Shown piece by piece: positions 33,838 to 42,947 of a DNA stretch of 64,000 bases (positions are counted from its first letter, which is position 1; each line of letters starts with the position of its first letter). The stretch spans positions 62,001 through 126,000 of the forward strand of contig NZ_SWBO01000003.1 of NCBI RefSeq assembly GCF_005116475.1. Direction: 5' to 3'. The DNA is from Pedobacter cryotolerans (lineage in GTDB: Bacteria > Bacteroidota > Bacteroidia > Sphingobacteriales > Sphingobacteriaceae). The notes beneath the pieces were generated by a model. That model was not told the origin of the DNA. It did not search any database and saw only the letters and a list, made by a program, of their open reading frames with translations. The translations under genes were made by a program, and so were the position numbers.

Positions 33838-36207
33838 TTAAACAATCCCTCCCATAAAAGGATCGGTTATCGATTCATCGCCAGTTTCTACGTGGCCGGC
33901 ATAGTGTTTCAGGAAATTAGTTTTACCTTTTATTTCAAGCTTAAAATCGTACCAACCTTTACTTTTCTGTAAATTAAGTGAAACTATTTTCTTGCTATTT
34001 GCAGCAATCCTGATGGTTTTCGAATTTGCTTTGTATACATCATCTATAATTTGAATTTGCAAAGCAGCTGTTTCCAAGTTTTCTAACAAAAGCTGAATAT
34101 TTCCTGTAGGCTTTTTAATCAATCCACTTTGTTCGTACACACAATTTACACTTAACAGCGGATCGTTTTGATCTCCTTTAAAATGCCTAAAAAATCCATT
34201 CGGACCATCAACCACTAAATTATAAACACCATTTTCAAAATCTGCTATTTTCCAGTTATCGCGAAGTTCATCTCCAGCATTTACCGCATAAGCCCAAGTT
34301 TTACCTGCGTCATTTTTGTAAATGCTTGGCGTGTAAACATTAAATGGTGCTCCCCTATTTTCCAATTTCTGTCCAAATGCTGTAGCTTTCGAAGCAAAAT
34401 TTAACACCAAACTTTCACCAATTATTTTAGAATCTACCAATAGTTGATAAGGCAATGCACAAGCCGGTTTAGTTCCTTTTTCTTGTACCGCAGCATAAGT
34501 TGACGCACCATTTTGAAAAGGTAAAATTGTATTTATTTTATCAATTTCAGTTTGCGAAAGTTGTGTTGGTGTTACTTGTGCGGGCTTTGATTTTGCGTTT
34601 TGGATACCCAAAACTACGTTATCCCTTTTCAGTCTGGGTGGTACATTTAACTGCTCGCCATTGTACGGCCTAAAAACTGAAGTTAAATCGCCACAAATTG
34701 CCCTCCGCCATGCACTAATGTTATCGCTTTTAATTTTTTTACCTGTTTTGTGGCTCAAAAATTTCTCTAAAAACATCAACGAAGAAGTATGATCAAAAAC
34801 CTCTGAATTTACGTAACCACCTTTGCTCCAAGGCGAGGCCACCATCATAGGTACGCGATAACCTAAACCAATCGGACTGTCTTTTTTAAACTCGTAATCA
34901 ACCCAAGTTGCTAAACCTTCGCTTACTTTACCTGTTGATGGATCGTTAGGTTTTGGCGCTACAAAAGGCGGCAAATGATCAAAATAACCATCATTTTCAT
35001 CGTAGGTTAAAATGAAAATTGTTTTCTTCCAAACTTCTGGATTTTTAGTTAAAATATCTATCGCCTCGCTAACATACCAAGTACCATAAAGTGGCGAACT
35101 TGTATGATCTGAAAAACGTTGTGGCGCTACCAACCACGAAACCAGCGGCAAACTACCTGAATCAACATCTTTTCTAAATTGCTCAAAAATATCTTCCTGA
35201 GGGATATTTAAAGTTTCCTGTTTCCCTTCTTCATTGGTATAAGTTAATGGCGCTAATTTTAAATAATCTTTATTATCAATATTTGTAGTAAATGCTTTAT
35301 CAATCAGGTTTTTTTCACGTTGTGAGAGTTTGTTGTATTTTGCCAAAACCTCATCGGCTGTTAAAGCTGGTTTACTAGTTTCATCTCCGTTTTTACGAAA
35401 ATAAGCCGATAATTTTACCTGATGTCTTTTAACATATTCTAAAGGATTATCGCCATAATTCCCCAACCAATCATCAACCTCGCCTTCTGGCAAATTGGCT
35501 GTCCAAATTTCGTTTTGGTAAACCTTCCACGACACACCATTGTCTTCTAAAATTTCTGGAAAAGTTTGCCAATCTACAAATACATTATCTCTTGATTCGG
35601 CTTGCGAATTGTTTACCGCAGCTACATTATTTGCATTTTGCTCAGGGCGAATAGTACCTGTCCAAAAAAACAATCTATTTGGCGTTGTACCAGTTAACGA
35701 CGAACAAAAATGATGATCGCAAATGGTAAAAGCATCGGCCATGGCGTAATAAAACGGAATATCTTCTCGCTGGTAATAAGCCAAACTCATCAAAGATTTT
35801 ATAGGAACCCATTTATCGTATTTCCCTTTGTTGCGAGCAGCTACCTGATCGCTCCATGAGTGCGGCAAACCGCCTTGCCAAGTAATTTTGGTTTTATTAA
35901 TATCTACATGAAATGGCGCAAAAGTATTCCCCTTTTCATCGTTTTGTAGCCAAACTTTATTGGCATTTGGCAATGTTTTAGCTCTCGGATTGTTAAAGCC
36001 TCTAACGCCTTTCATTTTACCAAACATGTGGTCGAAAGATCTATTTTCTTGCATCAAAAACACCACATGTTCTGCATCGTAAAATGTAGTGCCTGGCTCG
36101 GCATTTATAGCCATTGCCTTTTGTATAGACATTGGTATAACGTTGGCTGCACCAAAAGTACTTGCCAGCAATGATGCTTTTTTGAGAAAATCTCTTCTAG
36201 AATCCAT
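33838..36207 (-). CDS. Tat-exported phosphocholine-type phospholipase C
   Basis: 789 residues. The N-terminus has a twin-arginine signal (SRRDFLKKASLL). The body is a phospholipase C of the acid phosphatase/alkaline phosphatase superfamily (PlcN/PlcH type): HVVFLMQENRSFDHMFG at the active site, GLPHSWSDQVAARNKGKYD, ICDHHFCSSLTGTTPNRLFF, TYDENDGYFDHLPPF, VPMMVASPWSKGGYV, FDHTSSLMFLEKFL. The last about 150 residues are two beta-sandwich DUF756-like domains typical of these enzymes. Cleaves phosphatidylcholine or sphingomyelin-type substrates in relatives; in a soil bacterium a phosphate-scavenging role is plausible. Solitary gene. Confidence 0.95.
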   Translation of the reverse strand: MDSRRDFLKKASLLASTFGAANVIPMSIQKAMAINAEPGTTFYDAEHVVFLMQENRSFDHMFGKMKGVRGFNNPRAKTLPNANKVWLQNDEKGNTFAPFHVDINKTKITWQGGLPHSWSDQVAARNKGKYDKWVPIKSLMSLAYYQREDIPFYYAMADAFTICDHHFCSSLTGTTPNRLFFWTGTIRPEQNANNVAAVNNSQAESRDNVFVDWQTFPEILEDNGVSWKVYQNEIWTANLPEGEVDDWLGNYGDNPLEYVKRHQVKLSAYFRKNGDETSKPALTADEVLAKYNKLSQREKNLIDKAFTTNIDNKDYLKLAPLTYTNEEGKQETLNIPQEDIFEQFRKDVDSGSLPLVSWLVAPQRFSDHTSSPLYGTWYVSEAIDILTKNPEVWKKTIFILTYDENDGYFDHLPPFVAPKPNDPSTGKVSEGLATWVDYEFKKDSPIGLGYRVPMMVASPWSKGGYVNSEVFDHTSSLMFLEKFLSHKTGKKIKSDNISAWRRAICGDLTSVFRPYNGEQLNVPPRLKRDNVVLGIQNAKSKPAQVTPTQLSQTEIDKINTILPFQNGASTYAAVQEKGTKPACALPYQLLVDSKIIGESLVLNFASKATAFGQKLENRGAPFNVYTPSIYKNDAGKTWAYAVNAGDELRDNWKIADFENGVYNLVVDGPNGFFRHFKGDQNDPLLSVNCVYEQSGLIKKPTGNIQLLLENLETAALQIQIIDDVYKANSKTIRIAANSKKIVSLNLQKSKGWYDFKLEIKGKTNFLKHYAGHVETGDESITDPFMGGIV

Positions 36208-36552
36208 TCGGGTATGATCAATTTTGAGCTTGCTAATATAATGCAGAAAATATAAATGTTTGTTATGTTAACATCAACATTTTGATTATAATTTGAAGCG
36301 CAGAAACTGTGATACTTGGGTTAATTCAGTCCCGCGAATGCTGCTTCCGATAAATCGAAATCCGCGTATATCGGGGCTATTTTTTTAGGCAACATGCTTT
36401 TTTGCACTTGCTTTGTACCTAAACCCGATTGAAGTGAAAATCTTTTTTGTGTCATCCTGAGCGTAGTCGAAGGAAAGCAAAAAAATTGAAACAGAAAGCG
36501 GGGCTACAATTGCCAAGAATTACTCCACTTCCATTTACTAAAATAGACAACT
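36208..36552. other. Gap with degenerate repeats
   Basis: No gene. Includes TCCGATAAATCG…ATATCGG-type fragments (36345-36380), a half copy of the GTCATCCTGAGCGTAGTCGA arm (36452-36474) and a 47-base sequence (36499-36545) homologous to 25922-25968. The plus-strand open frame starting at 36447 runs through these repeats and is not a gene. Confidence 0.6.
36499..36545. repeat. Dispersed repeat copy, pair of 25922-25968
   Basis: GCGGGGCTACAATTGCCAAG… and following GAATTACTCCACTTCC match the copy at 25922. The last bases reach the stop of the epimerase gene. Confidence 0.65.
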
Positions 36553-37419
36553 TTAAAAACAAGTTACTTGCCAAGTTCTTTCCCAAAAACCATTCGGTGC
36601 TAAGGTATTTATTCCTTCTTTTTGGGCTAACTGTTGGTTATGATTTACGGAATCGGCTATGCCGCACCAAGGCTCTAAACATACAAAATCTGCATCTTTT
36701 GCTGCCCAAATTCCGAAATAAGGAAAATCCTTAAAATTAAAATCTAGTCCGTTATAGTTTTTATCGTTTAGCAAAGAAATGCTATCGCTTTTTAGGTTTT
36801 TAAACACCAAGGCATCATCATAAAACAGTTCGTGTTTTAGACAGAGTTTGCCATTATGGAGCTTTATTGTTGAGGTTTGATCTGAAATTAAGTTATCTAC
36901 TATGTGATGATAGGTTAACTCATCATCGTTATTAAATTGCAAATAGTAATCGGTATAATCCCCTTCTTTATTTAAAGGAGCCGCAAAAGCGGGATGCCCA
37001 CCCACCGAAAACAATAAATCTTTGTTTCCAGGATTAGAAACCTCGTAAGTACAACAAACGCTTGATCCATGTATTTTATATCGCAAAGCCAACTTAAATT
37101 CAAAAGGATAAACTTTTAAAGTTTGTTCGTTGTGCTGTAAGGTAAAAAGAACTTCGTGCTCATTAATTTCTTCAAAATCAAAATCCATATCGCGGGCAAA
37201 ACCGTGTCTGGGTAATTGATAAGTTTTATCTTCAAATGAGTAAGTATCGTTTTTTAAAGCACCAATAATTGGAAACAACACCGGACTAAACTTGCCCCAA
37301 AAATCAGCGTTTCCGCTCCACAAAAATTCAGTGTTGCTGTGTATTCCTTTTATACTTTGTAGTTCTGCACCTTTTTTTGAGAAAGAAACTTTAATATGCT
37401 CGTTTGCTATGGAAATCAT
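36553..37419 (-). CDS. Aldose 1-epimerase family protein
   Basis: 288 residues of galactose-mutarotase fold: start ISIANEHIKVSFSKKGAELQ, LPRHGFARDMDF (first His), FSVGGHPAFAAPL (second His) and the catalytic glutamate candidate in VCLEPWCGIADS near the end. This is the D-hexose-6-phosphate epimerase/YeaD- or LACX-like branch, about 290 residues, rather than GalM (about 340). Sugar specificity unknown. Monocistronic, 60 bases downstream of the ApbE gene stop. Confidence 0.9.
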   Translation of the reverse strand: MISIANEHIKVSFSKKGAELQSIKGIHSNTEFLWSGNADFWGKFSPVLFPIIGALKNDTYSFEDKTYQLPRHGFARDMDFDFEEINEHEVLFTLQHNEQTLKVYPFEFKLALRYKIHGSSVCCTYEVSNPGNKDLLFSVGGHPAFAAPLNKEGDYTDYYLQFNNDDELTYHHIVDNLISDQTSTIKLHNGKLCLKHELFYDDALVFKNLKSDSISLLNDKNYNGLDFNFKDFPYFGIWAAKDADFVCLEPWCGIADSVNHNQQLAQKEGINTLAPNGFWERTWQVTCF

Positions 37420-37479
37420 GATGGATAAAAATAGAAATAAGAATTTCGATTGCCTAAATAATTAACAAACAATAACAAT

Positions 37480-38499
37480 TTATTTAACAATCATTTGCTT
37501 AAAGCCCGCTGTAAGTGTATCAGTTACTGTACCATCTGTTTTTTTGTAAATAATATAAGCCTCCAGGTTTTTTTTACTTTCTACAAATTTAATGGCCTTT
37601 TGTACTGGCATCAGCATTAAAGCATTGTCATAACCATCGGCATCTATTGCTTTTTCGGCAAAAATGGTAACGCTAATAATTCCATTATTAATTGGGTAGC
37701 TAGTTTTTGGGTTGATGATATGCCCATAATTTTTACCATTAAAAGAGATGTATTTTCGGTAGCTGCCTGATGTGGTAACTGCACCTTGTTTAAATGAAAT
37801 GATATGCTTCATATCAGGATTTTCAAATTCATTAGTAGTTGGTCCTTCAATACCAATTTTAATTTGGCTACCATCTGGCTTTGGTCCTTTTGCCCTAATT
37901 TCGCCGCCTAACTCAAAAACGTAACTTTTAATTCCTTTGCTTGCTACGAAATCTGCAACAACATCCACAGCATAGCCTTGTGCAATGCCATTTAAATCAA
38001 TTTCTATGCTCCTGTTTTGTTTGCTTAAGCTCTTTCGTTTGAGCTTTATTTTATTCATACCAATTGAGGTTTTTAACAAGGCATTTATTTTGTTAGTATC
38101 TGGTAGATTTTTTTGTGCTTGCGCTCTATAAAAGCCCCATAAACGCATTAACGGCTGTATAGTAATATCAAAAAACCCGTCTGTTTCTTTATTAATTTGG
38201 AAAGATTTTTTGAGCACAATGTTCATGTGTGGATCTACCTTAATTTTTCCTGCTGGCATGGCATTAAATTTACTGATGGTAGAGTTTGGTTTGTATAATG
38301 ACATCGACAAATCGACAACATTTAAAATGCTATCGATTTGTGATTTGGTAACTAAGCTATCTGTAGCAAAATAGCTGGCAGCATAAGTTGTACCTTGTGC
38401 TTGTCCGCTAATTTTATACTCTCGCATAGGCTGATTTTTAGTCCACGAAATAAAAAAAAGCGTTAATAAAAGTATCGAATAGTTAAAGTTTGACAACAT
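37480..38499 (-). CDS. apbE: FAD:protein FMN transferase (ApbE-like)
   Basis: 339 residues, with an N-terminal hydrophobic export segment (YSILLLTLFFISW). Typical ApbE motifs: AQGTTYAASYF, DLSMSLYKPNSTISKFN, DGFFDITIQPLMRLWGF, IDLNGIAQGYAVD, GGEIRAKGPKPDG, SGSYRKY, HIINPKTSYP, and the metal-site region DADGYDNALM (usually DAxxT; here N, so the last ligand differs). Attaches FMN to threonine of exported redox proteins. It overlaps by one base the stop/start of the Gfo/Idh gene upstream and forms an operon-like set with it. Confidence 0.92.
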   Translation of the reverse strand: MLSNFNYSILLLTLFFISWTKNQPMREYKISGQAQGTTYAASYFATDSLVTKSQIDSILNVVDLSMSLYKPNSTISKFNAMPAGKIKVDPHMNIVLKKSFQINKETDGFFDITIQPLMRLWGFYRAQAQKNLPDTNKINALLKTSIGMNKIKLKRKSLSKQNRSIEIDLNGIAQGYAVDVVADFVASKGIKSYVFELGGEIRAKGPKPDGSQIKIGIEGPTTNEFENPDMKHIISFKQGAVTTSGSYRKYISFNGKNYGHIINPKTSYPINNGIISVTIFAEKAIDADGYDNALMLMPVQKAIKFVESKKNLEAYIIYKKTDGTVTDTLTAGFKQMIVK

Positions 38500-39821
38500 T
38501 AAAGCACTTTAGTTTTACCCGGCATGGCAATGGTATACAATCCGTTAGCATCTGGTAGCGATTTTGGCATTGCATCCCAAGCTAGTTTTTCTGGGAATAA
38601 ACTATTTTCGGCTTTTAGTGCATCATCCCATTTAATTACCTCGCCAGAATAGGTAGCGTAACGACCAATTATCGAAGTGAAACAACTTTTTGCCGCTCTT
38701 TCAGTATCCCAAAATTTATATTCGCCTTTAGAAATTGCTTCAAATAATTCATCATGCTCGGTTTGGTAAGGATTTGCATTTCCTTTTCTATCGTGATTAA
38801 ATATTTCTTTACCTTGCTGATCCCATAAAATACCTGAGTTATTGGCTGACAGATATACCTTACCCTTTGTGCCTTGAAAAGTTTCATCCACTCTGTTATT
38901 TGTGCCTTCAAAGTGGCGACACTGACTGTAAATCACCGATCCATCTGCATATTTAAGTTCAACCGCATGGTTATCGTAAATTTCGCCATAATCTTTACCT
39001 GTACGCCATGCTCTACTGCCTGTACCTTGTACCGAAACGGGATAAGCATTTTTTACCCAGTTGGCAATATCAATATTATGTACGTGTTGCTCTACGATAT
39101 GATCGCCACATAACCAATTGAAATAATACCAGTTGCGCATTTGATGTTCCATTTCAGTTTGATTAGCAGTACGCGGTTTAACCCAAACGCCACCACTATT
39201 CCAATAAACTTGCCCAGAAACAATATCGCCAATGGCCCCATCTTGTATTCTTTTTAAAGTCTCTCTATAATTGGTTTGATACCTGCGTTGCAAACCAACT
39301 ACTACATTAAGTTTTTTCTGCTTTGCAATTTCTGCTGCAGCTAAAACTTTACGGATCCCGGGAGAATCTACCGCAACAGGTTTTTCCATAAATACATGTT
39401 TACCTTGTTTAACAGCTTCTTCGAAATGCATTGGTCTAAATCCTGGAGGCGTTACCAATAAAACCACATCTGCTAAAGCAATTGCCTTTTGGTAGCCATC
39501 AAACCCTACAAACTGACGTTCTTTTGGCACATCTACTTTGGCTCCAAATTTTTCTGCCAAAAGCTTGTAACTGCCATCCAAGCGATCTTGAAAAGCATCG
39601 GCCATTGCCACCAATTTAAGATTAGATTTTGTGTTTAATGCCTGAAAAGCAGCTCCAGTTCCTCTGTCGCCACAACCGATTAAAGCAATTTTTATGGTAT
39701 CATCAACAGAAGAATTTACTCCTGCCCAAGAGTAGCCGCTCATCATTACACCGCCAGCAACTAAAGCAGAGGTTTTTAGAAATTCTCTTCGCTCTTTTTG
39801 CAAATCGTTTTTGTTTGTCAT
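38499..39821 (-). CDS. Gfo/Idh/MocA-family oxidoreductase with Tat signal
   Basis: 440 residues with twin-arginine signal (KERREFLKTSALVAGG). Rossmann domain IKIALIGCGDRGTGA, MADAFQDR, then EKPVAVDSPGIRKVL and the C-terminal Gfo/Idh fold with GDHIVEQHVHNIDIANW, a His/Asp-rich active site region. Such Tat-exported dehydrogenases are abundant in Pedobacter and related genera and act on glycosides in the periplasm. The overlapping ApbE gene suggests a flavin-linked partner, which is inference. Confidence 0.9.
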   Translation of the reverse strand: MTNKNDLQKERREFLKTSALVAGGVMMSGYSWAGVNSSVDDTIKIALIGCGDRGTGAAFQALNTKSNLKLVAMADAFQDRLDGSYKLLAEKFGAKVDVPKERQFVGFDGYQKAIALADVVLLVTPPGFRPMHFEEAVKQGKHVFMEKPVAVDSPGIRKVLAAAEIAKQKKLNVVVGLQRRYQTNYRETLKRIQDGAIGDIVSGQVYWNSGGVWVKPRTANQTEMEHQMRNWYYFNWLCGDHIVEQHVHNIDIANWVKNAYPVSVQGTGSRAWRTGKDYGEIYDNHAVELKYADGSVIYSQCRHFEGTNNRVDETFQGTKGKVYLSANNSGILWDQQGKEIFNHDRKGNANPYQTEHDELFEAISKGEYKFWDTERAAKSCFTSIIGRYATYSGEVIKWDDALKAENSLFPEKLAWDAMPKSLPDANGLYTIAMPGKTKVL

Positions 39822-39851
39822 TGTATTTAGGTTTTTATGGTTAAGGTTGAT

Positions 39852-40805
39852 TTAAAAATCTTTAATTGGCGGTTTATTATAGTAGGCATCTATTTCAGCT
39901 TTTGTTGGTTCTACGGCTGGCCTAACTAATCTAATCCCTATAAAAGGTGCTTCGGGGAACCACCAATTACTTTTCGGTATCTGTGGATCTATTTGTTTCC
40001 ATGCAGGATCTGAAGTTGTTCTTGCCGCAGAGCGTAGATATTTTGTCTCATCTTCATAAGAGCCACCACGCACAACTAGAGGATAAAGTTTATCGGGTAC
40101 AGCCACCGGATTTTTTGTATTTGCAGATGAAGCATAAAAATCTGTGGTATACTGGTCGTAAGTCCACTCGGCTACATTGCCATGCATATCATGCAAGCCC
40201 CAAGCGTTTGGTTTTTTTTGCCCTACTTCTTGTGTTTTTTTGTCGCTATTGGTTTTAAACCAAGCGTATTCTGCAAGTTTTTGTTCATGGTTTCCAAAAC
40301 TAAATTCAGCTGTGCTACCTGCTCTGCAGGCGTACTCCCATTCTGCTTCGGTTGGTAAACGATAAAAAATGCCTGTACGAGCATATAACCATTTGCAAAA
40401 CTGTATGGCGCTGTATTGTGTCATGGCTAATGCTGGGTGGTTTTGTTTACCCATGCCAAAGGTCATATCTAAATATGGTTTAGTGGGTCTTGTTACAGCA
40501 TCAACCTGTGCTGGGATATTTGAGCTATTGCTTTTTTCGTAATCCTTATATAAAAATGGCTCAAAAATATCCCATGTAACTTCTACTTTGCTCATCCAAA
40601 AAGCATCTAATTTTACGTTATGAACTGGCAATTCATCGGCATTGCCAGTTTTGCTACCCATTAAAAATTCGCCGGATGGTATTGCCTGCATGTCAAAGAC
40701 CAATTTGGTGCCTTCAATTTTTTGTTGATAATTTTTATGTTGCTGCGATTTAACCTGATTATTGATCAATACGCAAACGAGCAACAGTCCAATTTTATAG
40801 ATCAT
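39852..40805 (-). CDS. Exported formylglycine-generating-enzyme-fold protein, catalytic cysteines absent
   Basis: 317 residues from ATG 40803-40805 (MIYKIGLLLVCVLINNQVKS is the signal). FGE-sulfatase domain: GEFLMGSKTGNADELPVHNVKLDAFWM, RLPTEAEWEYACRAG, NAWGLHDMHGNVAEWTYD, VVRGGSYEDETKYLRSAARTTS, FIGIRLVR. In true formylglycine-generating enzymes the RGGSWxCxxxxC stretch carries the redox cysteine pair; here it is RGGSYEDETKYLRSAAR, with none. So the protein is most likely a non-catalytic member of the family, as is common in Bacteroidota. The gene starts upstream of the Gfo/Idh gene in the same direction (30-base gap). Confidence 0.85.
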   Translation of the reverse strand: MIYKIGLLLVCVLINNQVKSQQHKNYQQKIEGTKLVFDMQAIPSGEFLMGSKTGNADELPVHNVKLDAFWMSKVEVTWDIFEPFLYKDYEKSNSSNIPAQVDAVTRPTKPYLDMTFGMGKQNHPALAMTQYSAIQFCKWLYARTGIFYRLPTEAEWEYACRAGSTAEFSFGNHEQKLAEYAWFKTNSDKKTQEVGQKKPNAWGLHDMHGNVAEWTYDQYTTDFYASSANTKNPVAVPDKLYPLVVRGGSYEDETKYLRSAARTTSDPAWKQIDPQIPKSNWWFPEAPFIGIRLVRPAVEPTKAEIDAYYNKPPIKDF

Positions 40806-40900
40806 GGGACTAAAATTATAAAAAGATAATTGAAATTGGCTATTGGCATTAACCAAAAGTTAACATTTTTCACCAAAAGATGGTAAAATTTTTGCAGATA

Positions 40901-41242
<342 letters not shown>

Positions 41243-41260
41243 CTAAGTTAACTTTTTGAG

Positions 41261-41404
41261 CATAAAAAAAAGCCTCAGATTTCTCTGAGGCTTTCTGTGG
41301 GAAATGAGGGGTTCGAACCCCCGACCCTCCCGACGAAATGTCGGGATGCTATGAACCAGCCGAGCTAATTAATTGCTCAATTAATTTTCTGCTTTTCCAT
41401 TTCT
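41261..41404 (-). repeat. Tandem unit B: terminator + tRNA-like + GIY-YIG 3' end
   Basis: Second copy of the unit at 40901-41042. Downstream (on minus, upstream) of it only the end codons of a GIY-YIG gene (41365-41404) and a start-region copy (41455-41480, CATCCACTAGGATAACTTTT, cf. 41237-41262) remain; about 200 bases of the gene body are deleted and replaced by about 50 unrelated bases. Confidence 0.85.
41298..41371 (-). pseudogene. Broken tRNA-like copy B
   Basis: Same defects as copy A: lost 5' acceptor strand, TCCCGAC-ATTTC-GTCGGGA in place of a normal anticodon arm; D-arm reads GCTCGGCTGGTTCATAGC, again giving a TAG in the GIY-YIG frame. Differs from copy A at two bases only. Confidence 0.75.
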
Positions 41405-41457
41405 TGGTTGTCAACGATCTTACATCGATTCAACAACTTTTGTACATGATGCAACAT
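41365..41457 (-). pseudogene. Internally deleted GIY-YIG remnant
   Basis: Start-codon region ATG at 41455-41457 and the last codons ([11 protein letters not shown] equivalent, 41365-41404) survive; between them about 50 bases bear no similarity to the intact gene at 40988-41239. Confidence 0.7.
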
Positions 41458-41485
41458 CCACTAGGATAACTTTTTGAGCATAAAA

Positions 41486-41511
41486 AAAGCCCCAGATTTC
41501 TCTGAGGCTTT
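41486..41511 (-). terminator. Terminator after tRNA-Val
   Basis: On the minus strand AAAGCCtCAGA-gaaa-TCTGgGGCTTT followed by a T-run. Present as near-identical copies at 40903-40933 and 41264-41294. Confidence 0.75.
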
Positions 41512-41514
41512 CTG

Positions 41515-41589
41515 TGGGAAATGAGGGGTTCGAACCCCCGACCCCCTCGGTGTAAACGAGGTGCTCTGAACCAGCTGAGCTAATTTCCC
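41515..41589 (-). tRNA. tRNA-Val (anticodon TAC)
   Basis: 75 nt on the minus strand. Acceptor GGGAAAT/ATTTCCC, D-arm GCTC-AGCTGGTTCA-GAGC, anticodon stem CCTCG/CGAGG with loop TTTACAC (U33 present, anticodon TAC), variable GGGTC, T-arm GGGGG-TTCGAAC-CCCTC. CCA is not encoded. Followed by a terminator hairpin. The only intact tRNA of the array. Confidence 0.96.
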
Positions 41590-41710
41590 TTTTTTTGAAT
41601 GTTAATTTAAACTAACCCTCTTCCCTTTCTGAAAATGAAATCCTTCCTTCGTTTTGGGAATGCAAATATAGTGTGTTATTGCAGTTTTGCAAAAAATATT
41701 TTCAATTTTT

Positions 41711-42436
41711 TTAAGAAAGTATCTCTTCTAGTACTTGATGCGACTTAATTTGCCCGAAAGAAGCTGTATGTAAAGTATAGTAAACCAATATCTTATCTAA
41801 CAAAAATCTACGTAATTTATTATCTAATTTTATTTCAATTATTTTTTCAAAAGGCGAAGAAAAAAGCAATAAAAAATAATTAGCATCAGATTTATCTATA
41901 AAATATGGATGAATCGGCATCAATGATTTGAAATCTCCCTCTTGCAAATCGAAGTATTTTTGATCGGCCCTTGTTTGCTGATGGGGAGCAAATCCTAAAA
42001 ATCGCGATAGCTTAAGTAAAAAAGCCAAATGAAAATTCACATTATTGCCCTCACTCTCATCAAACCAGCTAATCGCATTGTAAATGAAATCAAACAAATT
42101 TTCATCTGTATGTTGTTGCCTTATACTTTTATATAAAACCTCATTTAAAAACTGAATAATGGTATTTTTAACTACATCATAAGGTATCGATTTAAAAACA
42201 GGAGATGGCCTAGCTTCTGCCACACGCTGAATTTGAGTATTCATTTTATGGTAAACCACCATATCTAACAAATGTAACGGCTGTAAAACATTCATCGGAA
42301 TTTTGGCTTTCGGTTTTTTCACCCCATTAATAAGGTAAGATTGTATGCCAAACTTGTCTGTAAAAACCTGCACAACTACACTGCTTTCGCTATACAGCGT
42401 AGTTTTTAATACGATACCTCTAACTTTATGCAGCAT
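41711..42436 (-). CDS. recO: DNA repair protein RecO
   Basis: 241 residues. N-terminal OB fold: HKVRGIVLKTTLYSESSVVVQVFTDKFGIQSYLINGVKKPKAKIP; the rest is the RecO helical domain (FLLKLSRFLGFAPH). RecO anneals ssDNA coated by SSB and helps load RecA in the RecFOR pathway. Normal length for Bacteroidota RecO; the zinc cysteines seen in some RecO proteins are absent, as is usual in this phylum. Its start is 1 base from the stop of the DgkA-like gene, hence cotranscribed. Confidence 0.95.
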   Translation of the reverse strand: MLHKVRGIVLKTTLYSESSVVVQVFTDKFGIQSYLINGVKKPKAKIPMNVLQPLHLLDMVVYHKMNTQIQRVAEARPSPVFKSIPYDVVKNTIIQFLNEVLYKSIRQQHTDENLFDFIYNAISWFDESEGNNVNFHLAFLLKLSRFLGFAPHQQTRADQKYFDLQEGDFKSLMPIHPYFIDKSDANYFLLLFSSPFEKIIEIKLDNKLRRFLLDKILVYYTLHTASFGQIKSHQVLEEILS

Positions 42437-42437
42437 T

Positions 42438-42785
42438 TTAAATCAACTTCGGAACAAAAATAAACAATCCGATAATTAAAGCCATCAAAGCTCCTATTAA
42501 AACCGAGGCTGCAGCTACATCTTTAATTGTTTCAGCCTTCGGATGGTATTCTGGTGATACAAGATCAACTAATATTTCTATCGCAGTATTAACAAGTTCT
42601 AAAATGATTACCATTGCGATGGACAAAATAATCCATAGCCATTCATAGGAATTTAAATCAACCAAAAAGCCTAAAATTATGGCTAACAATCCTCCAAAGC
42701 AATGAATTTTAAAATTTAACTGAGATCTAAAAGTATAATTTAAGCCCTTAATGGCATAGGCAAAACTGCTGATCAACTTTTTCAT
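42438..42785 (-). CDS. Diacylglycerol/undecaprenol kinase family membrane protein
   Basis: 115 residues, three membrane helices. DgkA-type motif: SFAYAIKGLNYTFRSQLNFKIH with the N-terminal amphipathic helix, then ILELVNTAIEILVDL (the E…NTAIE active-site core) and the KDVAAASVLI segment. In Gram-positives and Bacteroidota this branch phosphorylates undecaprenol or diacylglycerol. Located upstream of recO, nearly touching. Confidence 0.93.
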   Translation of the reverse strand: MKKLISSFAYAIKGLNYTFRSQLNFKIHCFGGLLAIILGFLVDLNSYEWLWIILSIAMVIILELVNTAIEILVDLVSPEYHPKAETIKDVAAASVLIGALMALIIGLFIFVPKLI

Positions 42786-42947
42786 GATAGCTAAAATTAC
42801 TGCAAAATATTCATATCAGCCTTGTAACCCATTTAAAAACAAACAATAAACTAATTTCTCTGTTTAAATATCATAAAAATACAAGCGCAGATTTTGTGAT
42901 GAGCCATTTTTATAGTTTCTTTACCATTTAATAAAATCGCTAAGAAG

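Noticed and set aside
36447..36734. Open frame of about 95 codons on the plus strand
   Set aside because: Begins in the GTCATCCTGAGCGTAG repeat and then runs antisense to the aldose epimerase gene.
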